A stretch of DNA of 54,782 nucleotides from JAUVZL01 sp965603515 (GCA_965603515.1 CBFDDH010000015.1:1-54782), one strand, 5' to 3'. Counted from the stretch's first letter, positions 42,435-51,772 are shown. Numbers and translations are program-made. Notes: generated by a model not told the origin, from the letters alone.

Positions 42435-42462
42435 TTGATTTTATTTTAATTATGTATATATT
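42435..42462 (+). promoter_or_regulatory. Promoter of alr, leaderless
   Basis: TTGATT (42435-42440) and TATATT (42457-42462) are 16 bp apart, in a very AT-rich stretch. The ATG at 42470 follows after 7 nt, and no Shine-Dalgarno site is present. This promoter lies inside the open frame that continues upstream to a TTG at 42395, which argues against that longer start. Confidence 0.6.
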
Positions 42463-42469
42463 TATTTTA

Positions 42470-43648
42470 ATGAATGTCACAGAAGGAAGGGTCTGGGCAG
42501 AGATATTTCTTGACCACTTGGTTAGTAATTACAAGATCATAAAAAGGAAAGTAAAAAGATCCAGAATCATGGCTGCTATTAAGGCAGATGCCTATGGTCA
42601 TGGTGCAGTTGAAATCGCGCGGATACTTGAAGCTGAAGGTGTTTTCATGTTTGGTGTAGCTAGTGTTGAGGAGGGTATTGAATTAAGGCAAGGTGGTATC
42701 GCGTCGCGCATTCTCGTGCTCAGTCCGGTGCTGTATTCCCAAGTTGATGCAGTTTTTGAGTATGACCTTATCCCGACGATATCAGAGCTGAAGTTCTTCA
42801 ACCTGCTTGATGAGAAAGTACGACGGTTGAAGAAAGCTATTCCCGTTCACATTGAAGTCGATACCGGGATGACGAGAACAGGTCTTCCTTATGATACTGC
42901 TCCGGCGACGATCAGAAAGATACAAAGATCACCCTATATCAAGATAGAAGGAATATTTTCCCATTTCCCCTTGGCTGACGGAGATGGTGAATTCACCAAG
43001 AAGCAGATAAGACAACTTGATATCCTTGTTAGAGCTTTAGCTCAACATAAGATAAGACCGCCATTCGTACATCTCGCTAATTCATCAGGTATTTTCAGGT
43101 ATAATGACTCCCACCACAATCTTGTGAGACCAGGCATTGCACTTTACGGTCTTGCAGCATCTCCTGATATCAGATATGGCAAGGGTTTTATACCCGTGAT
43201 GGCGCTGAAATCCAAGATTGTGAATGTCCGGAGTGTGAAGGCACATACACCAGTGGGTTATGGTCATACCTTTGTTACCAAGAAGAGGAGTAAGATCGCT
43301 ACGATCAGTATTGGCTATGGTGATGGTTACCCACGGGTTCTTTCTAATATTGCCGATGTTCTGATAAAAGGGAAAAGGGCGCGTATTATTGGTACTGTGT
43401 GTATGGATTTGATAATGGTCGATGTTACACACATAAAAGATGTTGCCATCGGTGATGTCGTGACTCTGATCGGGAAGGATGGTAAGGAGGAGATTACTGC
43501 TGAAGAATGCGCCAGCAAGTCAAAGACAATCGTGTATGAGATAACATCAGGTATTGGGCCAAGAGTTGCTCGTGTTTTTAAATACAATGATCGGTTTATA
43601 AGCGTAAGAAATCTCTTGGGTCGATGGCGATATGATGGAAAAGCGTAG
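42470..43648 (+). CDS. alr: Alanine racemase
   Basis: 392 residues from the ATG at 42470. It racemises L-alanine to D-alanine for peptidoglycan, with PLP. The cofactor lysine is Lys38 in MAAIKADAYGHGAVE; GYGDGYPR and the dimer-interface CMDLIMVDVTH are typical, and the catalytic tyrosine should lie in TPVGYGHTF. The N-terminus RVWAEIFLDHLVSNY is the normal start of the family, so the 25 upstream residues of the open frame (rich in Phe, Leu and Ile) are rejected. The 144 bp between purA and this ATG hold only the promoter. Confidence 0.95.
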   Translation: MNVTEGRVWAEIFLDHLVSNYKIIKRKVKRSRIMAAIKADAYGHGAVEIARILEAEGVFMFGVASVEEGIELRQGGIASRILVLSPVLYSQVDAVFEYDLIPTISELKFFNLLDEKVRRLKKAIPVHIEVDTGMTRTGLPYDTAPATIRKIQRSPYIKIEGIFSHFPLADGDGEFTKKQIRQLDILVRALAQHKIRPPFVHLANSSGIFRYNDSHHNLVRPGIALYGLAASPDIRYGKGFIPVMALKSKIVNVRSVKAHTPVGYGHTFVTKKRSKIATISIGYGDGYPRVLSNIADVLIKGKRARIIGTVCMDLIMVDVTHIKDVAIGDVVTLIGKDGKEEITAEECASKSKTIVYEITSGIGPRVARVFKYNDRFISVRNLLGRWRYDGKA

Positions 43649-43708
43649 AAAGGTTTTCGAATTGCTTTTTGTTCAACAGAAAGAAGATATTTTTAAAAGG
43701 AGGCATAA

Positions 43709-44704
43709 ATGAAGAAATTGTTGATCCTTATGGTGTTTGTTTCCTTATTTGCACAGGAGACAACTCACCTGGTCAAGATAGATGATACGCTCTGGGATAT
43801 TGCAGACATTTATTATCAGAATCCATTTCTCTGGCCCTATATTTGGCGTGCTAATTTGACGAAAGTCGAGGACCCCCACTGGATTTATCCTGATCAACTC
43901 TTTGTTATTCCACCTCATCCAGAAGGTGAGGTAACCGAATACGACTATGTTACAGAACCAATAATGGTACCAACCACACCAACCAAACAGACAGCAGAGA
44001 TTGTTTCATTTGTTGAACCGGATCGAAGGATATTCAGTGAAGAGATCATCCATCGTGCTGGATTTATCCTCGAGGAAGATATCCCGATATGGGCTACGAT
44101 AGTCGGTACTGAACCGAGTGGTGAGAAATTGATTTCCACATACAAGAAGGTCTACATTGACCGTGCTGAAGACATTGATGTCGGTGATGTTCTAACCATC
44201 TATCGCCCCGGGAAAACAATTAAGCATCCTAAGACAGGTGAGTTTCTTGGTAAGGAGATTATCGTTTTAGGTAAAGCTGTCATTGAGGACATCAGCGAGG
44301 AAGGTTCAAGGGCTAAAGTTATCGATTCATATGATATTATTAAGAAGGGTGATTACCTTATTCCTTATGAACCAATTCTTGCCCCGGCAGGTATTGAGTT
44401 GATAGCTACTGAAGACGAGATTGAAGGATATGTAGTAGAAGTCAAGAGTGAAGGTCTCATCACCGAACCGCACGTTTTTACCTACATTGATCATGGAGAG
44501 AATACCGGTATTGCGGTTGGTGATTTATTTGATGTCTACCAGGAACGCGAAGTTGGCGGTAAGAATATGCCAGATTTCAATATCGCAAAGATTCAAGTTA
44601 TTAGTGTTTTCCAAAGAGCTTCTATCGGTCTGCTGCTCAACGTAAGAGAGACTGCTGTTGTAGAAAAAGGCGAAAAAATCAGATTAGCTATGGAGGCAAG
44701 GTGA
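43709..44704 (+). CDS. Exported LysM domain protein
   Basis: 331 residues. A signal peptide (KKLLILMVFVSLFA-QE) precedes a LysM peptidoglycan-binding domain at residues ~20-70 (HLVKIDDTLWDIADIYYQN...LWPYIWRANLTKVEDPHWIYPDQLFVIP). The remainder (~100-330) is beta-rich with two similar halves built around KVYIDRAEDIDVGDVLTIYRPG and VFTYIDHGENTGIAVGDLFDVY, i.e. small barrel-like modules. It probably sits in the periplasm, bound to the cell wall. AAAGGAGG precedes the ATG. The stop overlaps the next gene's GTG by 4 bp. No promoter was found in the 60-bp gap, so it may be read from alr. Confidence 0.85.
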   Translation: MKKLLILMVFVSLFAQETTHLVKIDDTLWDIADIYYQNPFLWPYIWRANLTKVEDPHWIYPDQLFVIPPHPEGEVTEYDYVTEPIMVPTTPTKQTAEIVSFVEPDRRIFSEEIIHRAGFILEEDIPIWATIVGTEPSGEKLISTYKKVYIDRAEDIDVGDVLTIYRPGKTIKHPKTGEFLGKEIIVLGKAVIEDISEEGSRAKVIDSYDIIKKGDYLIPYEPILAPAGIELIATEDEIEGYVVEVKSEGLITEPHVFTYIDHGENTGIAVGDLFDVYQEREVGGKNMPDFNIAKIQVISVFQRASIGLLLNVRETAVVEKGEKIRLAMEAR

Positions 44705-45165
44705 AGGAAAAGGATGTACTAAGTCAAGTATACCTTTTCCGGGAGCTTACGCCTAGCGAAATGGACGTTCTGATCTCTATCTCCAAAGAATTACGAGTAA
44801 AGAAGGATGAGTTTATCTTCAAAGAAGGTGCCACGGGTGATGCTTTCTATCTCATTGTTTCCGGTAGCGTAAGGATCTCGACAATCGTTCCCGGCGTAGG
44901 TGAGGAAGCTCTGACAATACTGCGAGAAGGTGAGTACTTTGGCGAGATGGCTTTGATTGATGATGCTCCGCGTTCCGCATCGGCTATTGCGAACGATGAT
45001 ACGATTCTATTATTGATTGCGAAAGACGATTTTCGGAAACTGCTTGCTCAAGAAACTGGTATTGCCTATAAACTCTTATGGGTGTTTACAAAAACACTAT
45101 CGGCACGTTTACGAAAGACAGATGAGCAGCTCAAGAGCATTTTATCAATAGCCAAGACATTCTAA
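44701..45165 (+). CDS. Stand-alone cyclic-nucleotide-binding domain protein
   Basis: 154 residues, a single CRP-type cNMP-binding domain with no helix-turn-helix. The jelly-roll motifs are intact: EGATGDAFYLIVSGSVRI, then the phosphate-binding cassette YFGEMALIDDAPRSASAIA with the Glu and Arg that hold the cyclic phosphate and ribose. A C-terminal helix (KTLSARLRKTDEQLKSILSI) could dimerise or contact partners. The start is GTG with GGAGG upstream, overlapping the LysM gene. It may read the nucleotide made by the cyclase at 20795-24382 and act by protein contact, perhaps with the TPR proteins downstream; this is inference. Confidence 0.88.
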   Translation: MKEKDVLSQVYLFRELTPSEMDVLISISKELRVKKDEFIFKEGATGDAFYLIVSGSVRISTIVPGVGEEALTILREGEYFGEMALIDDAPRSASAIANDDTILLLIAKDDFRKLLAQETGIAYKLLWVFTKTLSARLRKTDEQLKSILSIAKTF

Positions 45166-45302
45166 AAGATGGAAGCTGGGTTTGGAAATTGGAAACTGGT
45201 CAAATAAAATTAGGTTTCGACATATTTCCAAATTTCTCACAACTATCTATTTGTTGTTAAGGCGCTGGTTCTTTATGAAGGAGTTAAGAGGTACGGTAAG
45301 AG

Positions 45303-48300
45303 ATGTTTGATATTTTTGGCTCAAGAGATCCACAGAAGGCTCTCATAAAGGCGAAAGAATACATCAAAGATGGACGTGCCGATTCAGCCATCAAGGTTCT
45401 TGAGCACAATCTTACAGAGGACGAAGAATCGTTCGATCTCCACTTATTGCTCGCCCGCTTATATTTTGAATCTGAGGAAAGAGGGCGAGCGGTCGAGACA
45501 CTGCGTGCGGTAAAGTCATTTGTTCCAGTGCGGATTGACGAAATCGTTGCGTTGATGTCTGAGTTGTATTACCAGCATACTTCCATTGATTCTGGTGATT
45601 TTCTGCTCCAGTTGCATATTGAACAGCATCGATACGATGAGATCAGCAAGACACTAAGGCAGCTCAGCGATCGGGAACTGAAACTGTTAATAACCCGCTA
45701 CGATAAGCTCAAGCAAAATATCGAAGGTAAGAACGTTATTTCAATGAAGGATTTTGAGAATATGCTTGTGCTTTCCTCAATACGTTTCTTTACACACGAA
45801 AGTGAACAAGCCAGCGAAGCCGTGGATGCTATGATTGAAGTAGAGGTCTATGCTCCAAAGGTACTGAAGTGGATTCAGGTAATATCCCGGGAAAATTATA
45901 ATGACTGGCGTGCTGCTTTGTTGCTGCTGAGAGCACAGATGGCAACGCAGGATTTTGACGGCGCTTTAAATACTGCACAGCGAATAGCGGACAAATTCGC
46001 AGATAGTATCAATTCGCTAATTGCCGTAATCAGTGCGGCCAATCCGCCTAAAGACCTGGAGGGACCTTTTGCTCAATTCTTGACTGATCTATATATCAAG
46101 AAAGGTGACCTTGATGCATCAATTGAGCTTCTTCAAAATATGTTGAAGAAAGACACCAAAAAGGTCGATGATGTCATAAAAGGGTTACGCGAACTTGAGA
46201 GGATTAACCCGAAGAATTTAAAAATCCTGTACGCACTCGGTGATACATATGTCAAGGCAAACAGGATCTCTCTGGCAGTAGCTGAATATAACAAGATATT
46301 AGAACTTGATACAAGCGGGTATGAGCAGATCGTCAAGAAATATCAAGAAACTTTTAAAAAAGCACCAAACAACCCCGAGTTGATCGATGGTTTGGTAAAA
46401 GCATATCTATCCAACGATGATATAGACGCTGCAGTGGGCGTTATTGAAACCGCCTATAAGGTAGACCCAGGACTTCTCGATGAATATATTATAAACCTGA
46501 ATACGATACTAGATCAGAACATGGAGAATTTTAAGGCACTTAATTTGCTGGGTTTATGTTATGCACACAAGGGCGATCACGAAAGTGCCCAGTTGATATT
46601 TGAGAATCTCATGGACAGCCAGCAATATAAGTATATCCTTGAATCAACCGAGGCGATTGTCAAAGAGAAACCTGATGACCTGGGTTATGTAGATTTGCGC
46701 GCCAAGAGTATGGTGATGCTTGGTCATGAGCAACAAGCTTTGTCAATACTCGAGTACTTTTTCGATCAACACCCAGAACAAATTGCATTGCTAATACCTA
46801 CTCTTGATACGATAATCAGCAAGAAGCCGGATTTGGGTCCACGGATCATACCTATTTTCAAAGAGTACAAGAAAGACGATCCTTTTCTCGGTGAGCTTAC
46901 TCTGGCACGGGCTGCGGCATTTACTGGTGACCATGACGTTGCGGTTGCACTTTTTGAGAAACTGTTTGAGGACAAGACGCAGAAAGACAACACAAAACGA
47001 GCTCTGATCGAAGTCCTTCAACTGAGACCTAAGGCAGTACCATTGCTCTTAGCAGCGGCAAGGATATTCATGAAAGAAGGCGAAGTAGAGATCGCCACTA
47101 AATTTTTCAAAACCGCACAGATAGTTGATCCAAAAGCATTTTTTGAGATCGTTGATGAATTCTATGATGCCCTAAAGAGTTTTCCTAAGGATCGTGAGAT
47201 CCGGATTTTATTAATCGATACTTTTTACAACCGAAAACTTTGGGATCGAGTTATTGATGAATCTAAGCATGCGATCGAAGTCTTTGGTCGCGATGCTCAG
47301 TATTTCAACCTCAAATTAGGACAGGCACTTGTTGAGAAGGGTAATCTAAGCGATGCAGTCAGACCTCTCATGCTCTCGCTTGAAGGTACACAAGATTGTT
47401 CTGGGGAAGTGATCAAATACCTAGATAAGATTCTATATATAAACAAGAGTAATGTACCTGCTCATTTTGCGCGAGGCAGGGCGCTGAGTAAAGCCCGACG
47501 AATTGATGAAGCGGTTGAAGAGTACCTTTTGACGGTCAGAATACTCCCCGCCCGTGCTGAGTATGTATATGAAGAACTAAAAGCACTTTCATCAAAAGCC
47601 ATAGCGAACCCGCTGATCGTGTTTGCGATGGGTAGTGTCGAACTTGTACTCAAGAAATATGATGATGCAATTAAGCACTTGCTGCAATCTTGTGAATTGG
47701 ATAATGTGCTAGTCAAACGCGTCATACCATTATATGAAAAACTGACGAAAGCAGCGTCTTCACCATTGCTTGATTTCTCATTGGCTAAGGTTTACCACCT
47801 TGCTGACCTGAAGAGTTCGGCGGTTAAATACTATATTAAGGCACAGCTAGTTGAGAAATCTTATCGCGAACCGGCGATTTCTGAAATGAAGAAAATATGT
47901 GCTGAAAACCCGGATGATGTTGAATCACGTAAAGGCTTGGCAGAGATTTTTTTCAACTTCAATAATCTCGAAGATTCTTTAGATCTGGTCAGCGAAGTCT
48001 ATGAAGCAGATAAGAAAGAAAACACTTGGGCAAAAAAATTCGTATCGAGCATTCTCCATGAAAACCCACAGCATATTCCCTCATATTATTTCCTCGCCCA
48101 TGTGTTTTTATCTGAAGAAGTTCACAAAAAAGCGATTGAAGTTTTTGGTAAACTTATTGAAATAGCACCGGTGGAGATAACAAAGGTTATTGATAAACTG
48201 GTGATGCACAAGAAAAAAAGCGGCGAGGTCATTTTATATCTTGGTAACCTTCACAAAAACAGCGGCGATATCAGCAAAGCCCTTGAGCTCTTTGATGAGC

Positions 48301-49031
48301 TTTTCACTCTCGATGCGAGTTTCGGAGATGCAATAACCTATCAAATTAAGGATATTCTGAAGAAAAACGCTAATATTGGCGATGCATATCTGTTAGCTCA
48401 GCGTATATTTGTGCATCAAAAAGAGTATGAAAGAGCGATTGAAGCCATCAAACGGGCTCGAGAAATGCTCCCTGAAGATGAAGAAATAACCCTTAAAGAA
48501 GGGCAGATTTACTACGAAATGGGTGCGGCTGATAAGGCAATAGAGCTTTATACAGAAATGCTTGGAAAAACGAAAAACCGTAAGGGCATATATCGTTTGA
48601 TAAGAAAAACGCGTCGCGATTATTTTAAAGGTAAGATTGAGATGATAAAGGGCGATACAGACGAAGAGCGACTAGAGCGAGCAAATCTCTACCTGCTTAT
48701 GCATAAATTATCAAAGGTTAAAAAAGAGCTTGCTTTTGTGCCGAAGAATGGGTTTTCAGCCAAGCAGCACACATTGATGAGGGCAAGACTGCAGCTCAAG
48801 GGCAGTCGACCGATAAATGCACTTGAAATAATGAGAGACTTGCCAGTCGATGAAGAAACCGCACCTGTTTATGCGGACATTTATGAAACCATGGGTTCCT
48901 ATGAAGCAGCAGCGCTTGTTCTGCGACAAGCAGGTGTTGCTGATATGGAACAGAGGATTACAGGTTATGAAAGACTTGCCCAGGAGAGAAGGTTGGCAAA
49001 AGGGAAATATTTTATTGAAGGGAGGCGTTAA
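45303..49031 (+). CDS. Very large TPR protein (1242 aa)
   Basis: Almost the whole length is helical TPR-type repeats of about 34-36 residues (DSAIKVLEHNLTEDEESFDLHLLLARLYFE; DLDASIELLQNMLKKDTKKV; DKAIELYTEMLGKTKNRKG). There is no signal peptide, membrane segment or enzyme domain, so it should be a cytosolic scaffold. It ends 1 bp into the following ATG (TAATG overlap), which couples it to the coiled-coil/TPR gene. The 137 bp before it contain no promoter I trust and no strong ribosome site; the fragment AGCTGGGTTTGGAAATTGG there resembles a fragment at 24408-24425 in reverse. The exact biological role is unknown. Confidence 0.85.
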   Translation: MFDIFGSRDPQKALIKAKEYIKDGRADSAIKVLEHNLTEDEESFDLHLLLARLYFESEERGRAVETLRAVKSFVPVRIDEIVALMSELYYQHTSIDSGDFLLQLHIEQHRYDEISKTLRQLSDRELKLLITRYDKLKQNIEGKNVISMKDFENMLVLSSIRFFTHESEQASEAVDAMIEVEVYAPKVLKWIQVISRENYNDWRAALLLLRAQMATQDFDGALNTAQRIADKFADSINSLIAVISAANPPKDLEGPFAQFLTDLYIKKGDLDASIELLQNMLKKDTKKVDDVIKGLRELERINPKNLKILYALGDTYVKANRISLAVAEYNKILELDTSGYEQIVKKYQETFKKAPNNPELIDGLVKAYLSNDDIDAAVGVIETAYKVDPGLLDEYIINLNTILDQNMENFKALNLLGLCYAHKGDHESAQLIFENLMDSQQYKYILESTEAIVKEKPDDLGYVDLRAKSMVMLGHEQQALSILEYFFDQHPEQIALLIPTLDTIISKKPDLGPRIIPIFKEYKKDDPFLGELTLARAAAFTGDHDVAVALFEKLFEDKTQKDNTKRALIEVLQLRPKAVPLLLAAARIFMKEGEVEIATKFFKTAQIVDPKAFFEIVDEFYDALKSFPKDREIRILLIDTFYNRKLWDRVIDESKHAIEVFGRDAQYFNLKLGQALVEKGNLSDAVRPLMLSLEGTQDCSGEVIKYLDKILYINKSNVPAHFARGRALSKARRIDEAVEEYLLTVRILPARAEYVYEELKALSSKAIANPLIVFAMGSVELVLKKYDDAIKHLLQSCELDNVLVKRVIPLYEKLTKAASSPLLDFSLAKVYHLADLKSSAVKYYIKAQLVEKSYREPAISEMKKICAENPDDVESRKGLAEIFFNFNNLEDSLDLVSEVYEADKKENTWAKKFVSSILHENPQHIPSYYFLAHVFLSEEVHKKAIEVFGKLIEIAPVEITKVIDKLVMHKKKSGEVILYLGNLHKNSGDISKALELFDELFTLDASFGDAITYQIKDILKKNANIGDAYLLAQRIFVHQKEYERAIEAIKRAREMLPEDEEITLKEGQIYYEMGAADKAIELYTEMLGKTKNRKGIYRLIRKTRRDYFKGKIEMIKGDTDEERLERANLYLLMHKLSKVKKELAFVPKNGFSAKQHTLMRARLQLKGSRPINALEIMRDLPVDEETAPVYADIYETMGSYEAAALVLRQAGVADMEQRITGYERLAQERRLAKGKYFIEGRR

Positions 49032-51349
49032 TGAAATGCCCGTTTCTGGTTATAAGAAAAGATGTCGTCGATAGTAGTGGGAATAAAACTAGTGAGGAAA
49101 TTGAAATTCAGGAGTGCATAAAAAATGATTGTATGATCTACGATGGTGCTACTAAATTATGTTCGCTACTCTCTTCAAATATGAAAACTGGGGTTTTAAT
49201 AGATGATATTAAGAACGGCTTAAAAGATATTAAAGAAGAGATGTACCAACGGTCAGAAGCGTTTAGCATGGCTCTGTCAACAACTGTACAAGGTTTGCAG
49301 GAAGCTTTACTGGGGCGTTTCGATATTTTGAAAAAGCAGAATGAGGTAATGGTTCTTGGTTTTGATGGGTTAGTTGAAACGATAAGCAACAAATTTGAAG
49401 GTATCAGGTCTAGTTTCTCTGAACTCAATGATACAGCAAAAGTACAGCGCGATGCATTAAATGAGAATTTTAGTACATTACGAGAAACAATCAACAATCA
49501 GCTAGATAGTTTGAAGTCAAATGGTACCACTCTGCAATCATTGCTCGGGGAGATAAATAACACACACACTCAGTTCATTACAGAAGTTAAGAACTTCAAT
49601 GAGGCGTTTCTTGTAAAATTGACCGAGTTCTGCGATTCTAGTTTGAAGAATGAAAAAGCCAGCGAAGCAACAGTGTCAAAATTGGATATTCTAAACGAAA
49701 ATGTCGGTAAATTGGCGACTACGAATCAGGTGAGTCTGGAGACAATAAGTGGGGCGATTGAGAAGGTCGCGACTACGAATCAGACGGTCTTGACCAAATT
49801 AGGTCAATTGGATATTCTGGTCAACAGCACCGATGGCATCAATGATGCACTAAAAACTGAAGTTGCTGGTCTCAAGGTGGAAACCTTGAGCGCGTTGAAT
49901 AGTATATCAGCCAAGTTTGGGGAATTAAGCAACATTTTTGCCGATACGATGAAACCTGGTATTGATAGTATGACCGAATTTATGAGAACCGAAGTTGCTG
50001 GATTGAAGACCGAGGCGATTAATGCGCTCACAGGTCTTTCTGCTAAGTTCGATGAACTGGGTAGGATTTTTGGCAACGAGTTGAAATCAAGTGGTGAAAC
50101 TGTACGTAGTTTGGTTGGTGATTTTGGTAATATTAGCGAAGGTATCAAAACAGATATTGGTGAATTGAAGAATACGCTTGCGACAAAGTTTGACGATCTC
50201 GGTGGCGTATTTACAGATTCTGGAAAAGTGCAGGAGCAGAGTCTTCAGGGGTTGATAACGAGTTTTGCCGGTGTTGGTGATAGCATAAAGGGCGATGTTA
50301 CTGAATTAAAAGCGCATACTGCAACGATCCTTGAAGGGCTCAAGAATGATATAGGGGTTCACTTCGATGGCGTGAAGTCAGAGATAAGCAATTTGAAGAC
50401 CGATCAGACAGCCTCATTGAATAATGTTCAGGGTGTTGTCATCCAGCTGCAGGAATTGTTCAAGCAGTCATCCGACAGTCTTGCGTCGATGAGCGACATG
50501 ATGAAGAATCTAAACAGCAACTATATAGAATCACTCGGGAAAATTGCTGGTTTGGCTGAAGGTATGACAAAGGGCGTCGACAAGGTTGGTGAAGGAATGC
50601 ATGATTCAGTAAAGGATCTGGTGAAGGAAATGAAAAGCGAGATCGGTGCACTTGAGAAGCAATATGAGAAAACCTTTGGTGATATTGCAAATCTTGCTGG
50701 TAAGTTTGATGGATTGAATACCCGGATCAGAGAGATGACGAAAGAAGTGGAAAAGGAATTCAAAGATTCCTTTGACCGACAGGAGAAACTCTCTAACTAC
50801 ACGAAGACAATTCTTGAACACATGAAGGAATATTTTGTGAAAGAAGAAACGCGCTACAAAGAGGAGCAAGAAAAACGACGGAAGAAAGAAGGGCTGGATC
50901 ACTTTGACCGTGCTACGTTATATTATTATCGTGGTAACTACGCGCTTGCTGTGAATGAGATAGATGAAGCACTCGAGATCGAGCAGACCGCTGAGTATTT
51001 GAACCTTAAGGGTCTGCTCCTTGCCGAATTGGGTAAATTCAGTGAATCAAAGAAGATCTACAAGAAGGCACTAGAGAAGGAACCTAATCTAGCTGAAATA
51101 CATAACAACCTTGGTTTGCTGTATCTTCGGATGAAAAAACTTGATGATGCAGTAGTCGCGTTTCAGGAAGCAGTGAAGAAAAATGTCAATTATGCACACG
51201 CTTATGTAAACCTCGGTAAAGCTCTGATTGAAATGGAGAAGTATGAGGAAGCTATTAAAGCATATGGACATGCTATTGAGATAGATCCTTCGAACCATGA
51301 AGCCCGGGAAGCGCTAAAACTGTATGAAGAGGGCAAGATTGGAGAGTAA
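49031..51349 (+). CDS. Cys-cluster / long coiled-coil / TPR protein (772 aa)
   Basis: Three parts. Residues 1-50 hold a four-cysteine cluster (Cys3, Cys29, Cys34, Cys44) that could bind zinc or an Fe-S centre. Residues ~55-620 are a long helical, coiled-coil-prone region with internal repeats of about 45 residues (TEVAGLKVETLSALNSISAK; TEVAGLKTEAINALTGLSAK, then TDIGELKNTLATKFDDLGG) and a short ATTNQ repeat near 225-250. Residues ~635-772 are four TPRs (ALAVNEIDEALEIEQTAEYL; EIHNNLGLLYLRMKKLDDAV). The coiled coil recalls chemoreceptor or chromosome-partition helices but lacks their signature tips. It is translationally coupled to the 1242-aa TPR gene. Confidence 0.8.
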   Translation: MKCPFLVIRKDVVDSSGNKTSEEIEIQECIKNDCMIYDGATKLCSLLSSNMKTGVLIDDIKNGLKDIKEEMYQRSEAFSMALSTTVQGLQEALLGRFDILKKQNEVMVLGFDGLVETISNKFEGIRSSFSELNDTAKVQRDALNENFSTLRETINNQLDSLKSNGTTLQSLLGEINNTHTQFITEVKNFNEAFLVKLTEFCDSSLKNEKASEATVSKLDILNENVGKLATTNQVSLETISGAIEKVATTNQTVLTKLGQLDILVNSTDGINDALKTEVAGLKVETLSALNSISAKFGELSNIFADTMKPGIDSMTEFMRTEVAGLKTEAINALTGLSAKFDELGRIFGNELKSSGETVRSLVGDFGNISEGIKTDIGELKNTLATKFDDLGGVFTDSGKVQEQSLQGLITSFAGVGDSIKGDVTELKAHTATILEGLKNDIGVHFDGVKSEISNLKTDQTASLNNVQGVVIQLQELFKQSSDSLASMSDMMKNLNSNYIESLGKIAGLAEGMTKGVDKVGEGMHDSVKDLVKEMKSEIGALEKQYEKTFGDIANLAGKFDGLNTRIREMTKEVEKEFKDSFDRQEKLSNYTKTILEHMKEYFVKEETRYKEEQEKRRKKEGLDHFDRATLYYYRGNYALAVNEIDEALEIEQTAEYLNLKGLLLAELGKFSESKKIYKKALEKEPNLAEIHNNLGLLYLRMKKLDDAVVAFQEAVKKNVNYAHAYVNLGKALIEMEKYEEAIKAYGHAIEIDPSNHEAREALKLYEEGKIGE

Positions 51350-51371
51350 TATTATTGAAAGGTAAATAGAT

Positions 51372-51764
51372 ATGGGTATCCTTGATAAACTCAAGAAAGT
51401 CAGAAAGAATGAATCAGTGCTGGACTCGTTGATCAAGAAGAAAGAGCCTGATAAAGAAAAAGATGCAACAATTGAAAAATCAAATGACATTGAAGTTAGG
51501 GAATTGAACCCTGCTGATGAAGAGAAAATCGCCGCGCCCGAAGATATTGGTATGGAACCTGTGCAAGAAGATGTTAAGCCTACACGGGAATTTAGAACTG
51601 AAGGCATGCGCGAATTCACCTTGGATAGCCTTGGGAATACACCAGGCGAAAAGTTGAAGGCAGAATGTAAGGCAAGAGTTAACCGCCTGCTTGTTGAAGG
51701 TAAGATAGATGAAGCGATCAGCGCGCTTCAAGAACTAAAACAAAAGCTCGCTGAACAGAAGTAG
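51372..51764 (+). CDS. Small charged protein at the end of the TPR operon
   Basis: 130 residues, not recognised. The first ~85 residues are charged and probably disordered (DKLKKVRKNESVLDSLIKKK; EVRELNPADEEKIAAPEDIG). The last ~35 form a helical hairpin (KAECKARVNRLLVEGKIDEA ISALQELKQKL) that looks like one TPR-like unit, matching the neighbours. It starts 22 bp after the coiled-coil gene with an AGGT-type site. Its stop lies 8 bp from the convergent PPDK stop. It may be an adaptor for the two larger TPR proteins. Confidence 0.65.
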   Translation: MGILDKLKKVRKNESVLDSLIKKKEPDKEKDATIEKSNDIEVRELNPADEEKIAAPEDIGMEPVQEDVKPTREFRTEGMREFTLDSLGNTPGEKLKAECKARVNRLLVEGKIDEAISALQELKQKLAEQK

Positions 51765-51772
51765 AACCGATA

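Noticed and set aside
42395..42469. Longer alanine racemase starting at TTG 42395.
   Set aside because: The extra 25 residues are not part of the family, there is no ribosome site, and a promoter with its -10 box at 42457-42462 lies inside this segment.
45166..45302. Promoter before the 1242-aa TPR gene.
   Set aside because: The candidates (TCGACA or TTGTTG with 16 bp) have -10 boxes matching consensus at only one or two positions. Read-through from upstream is more likely.
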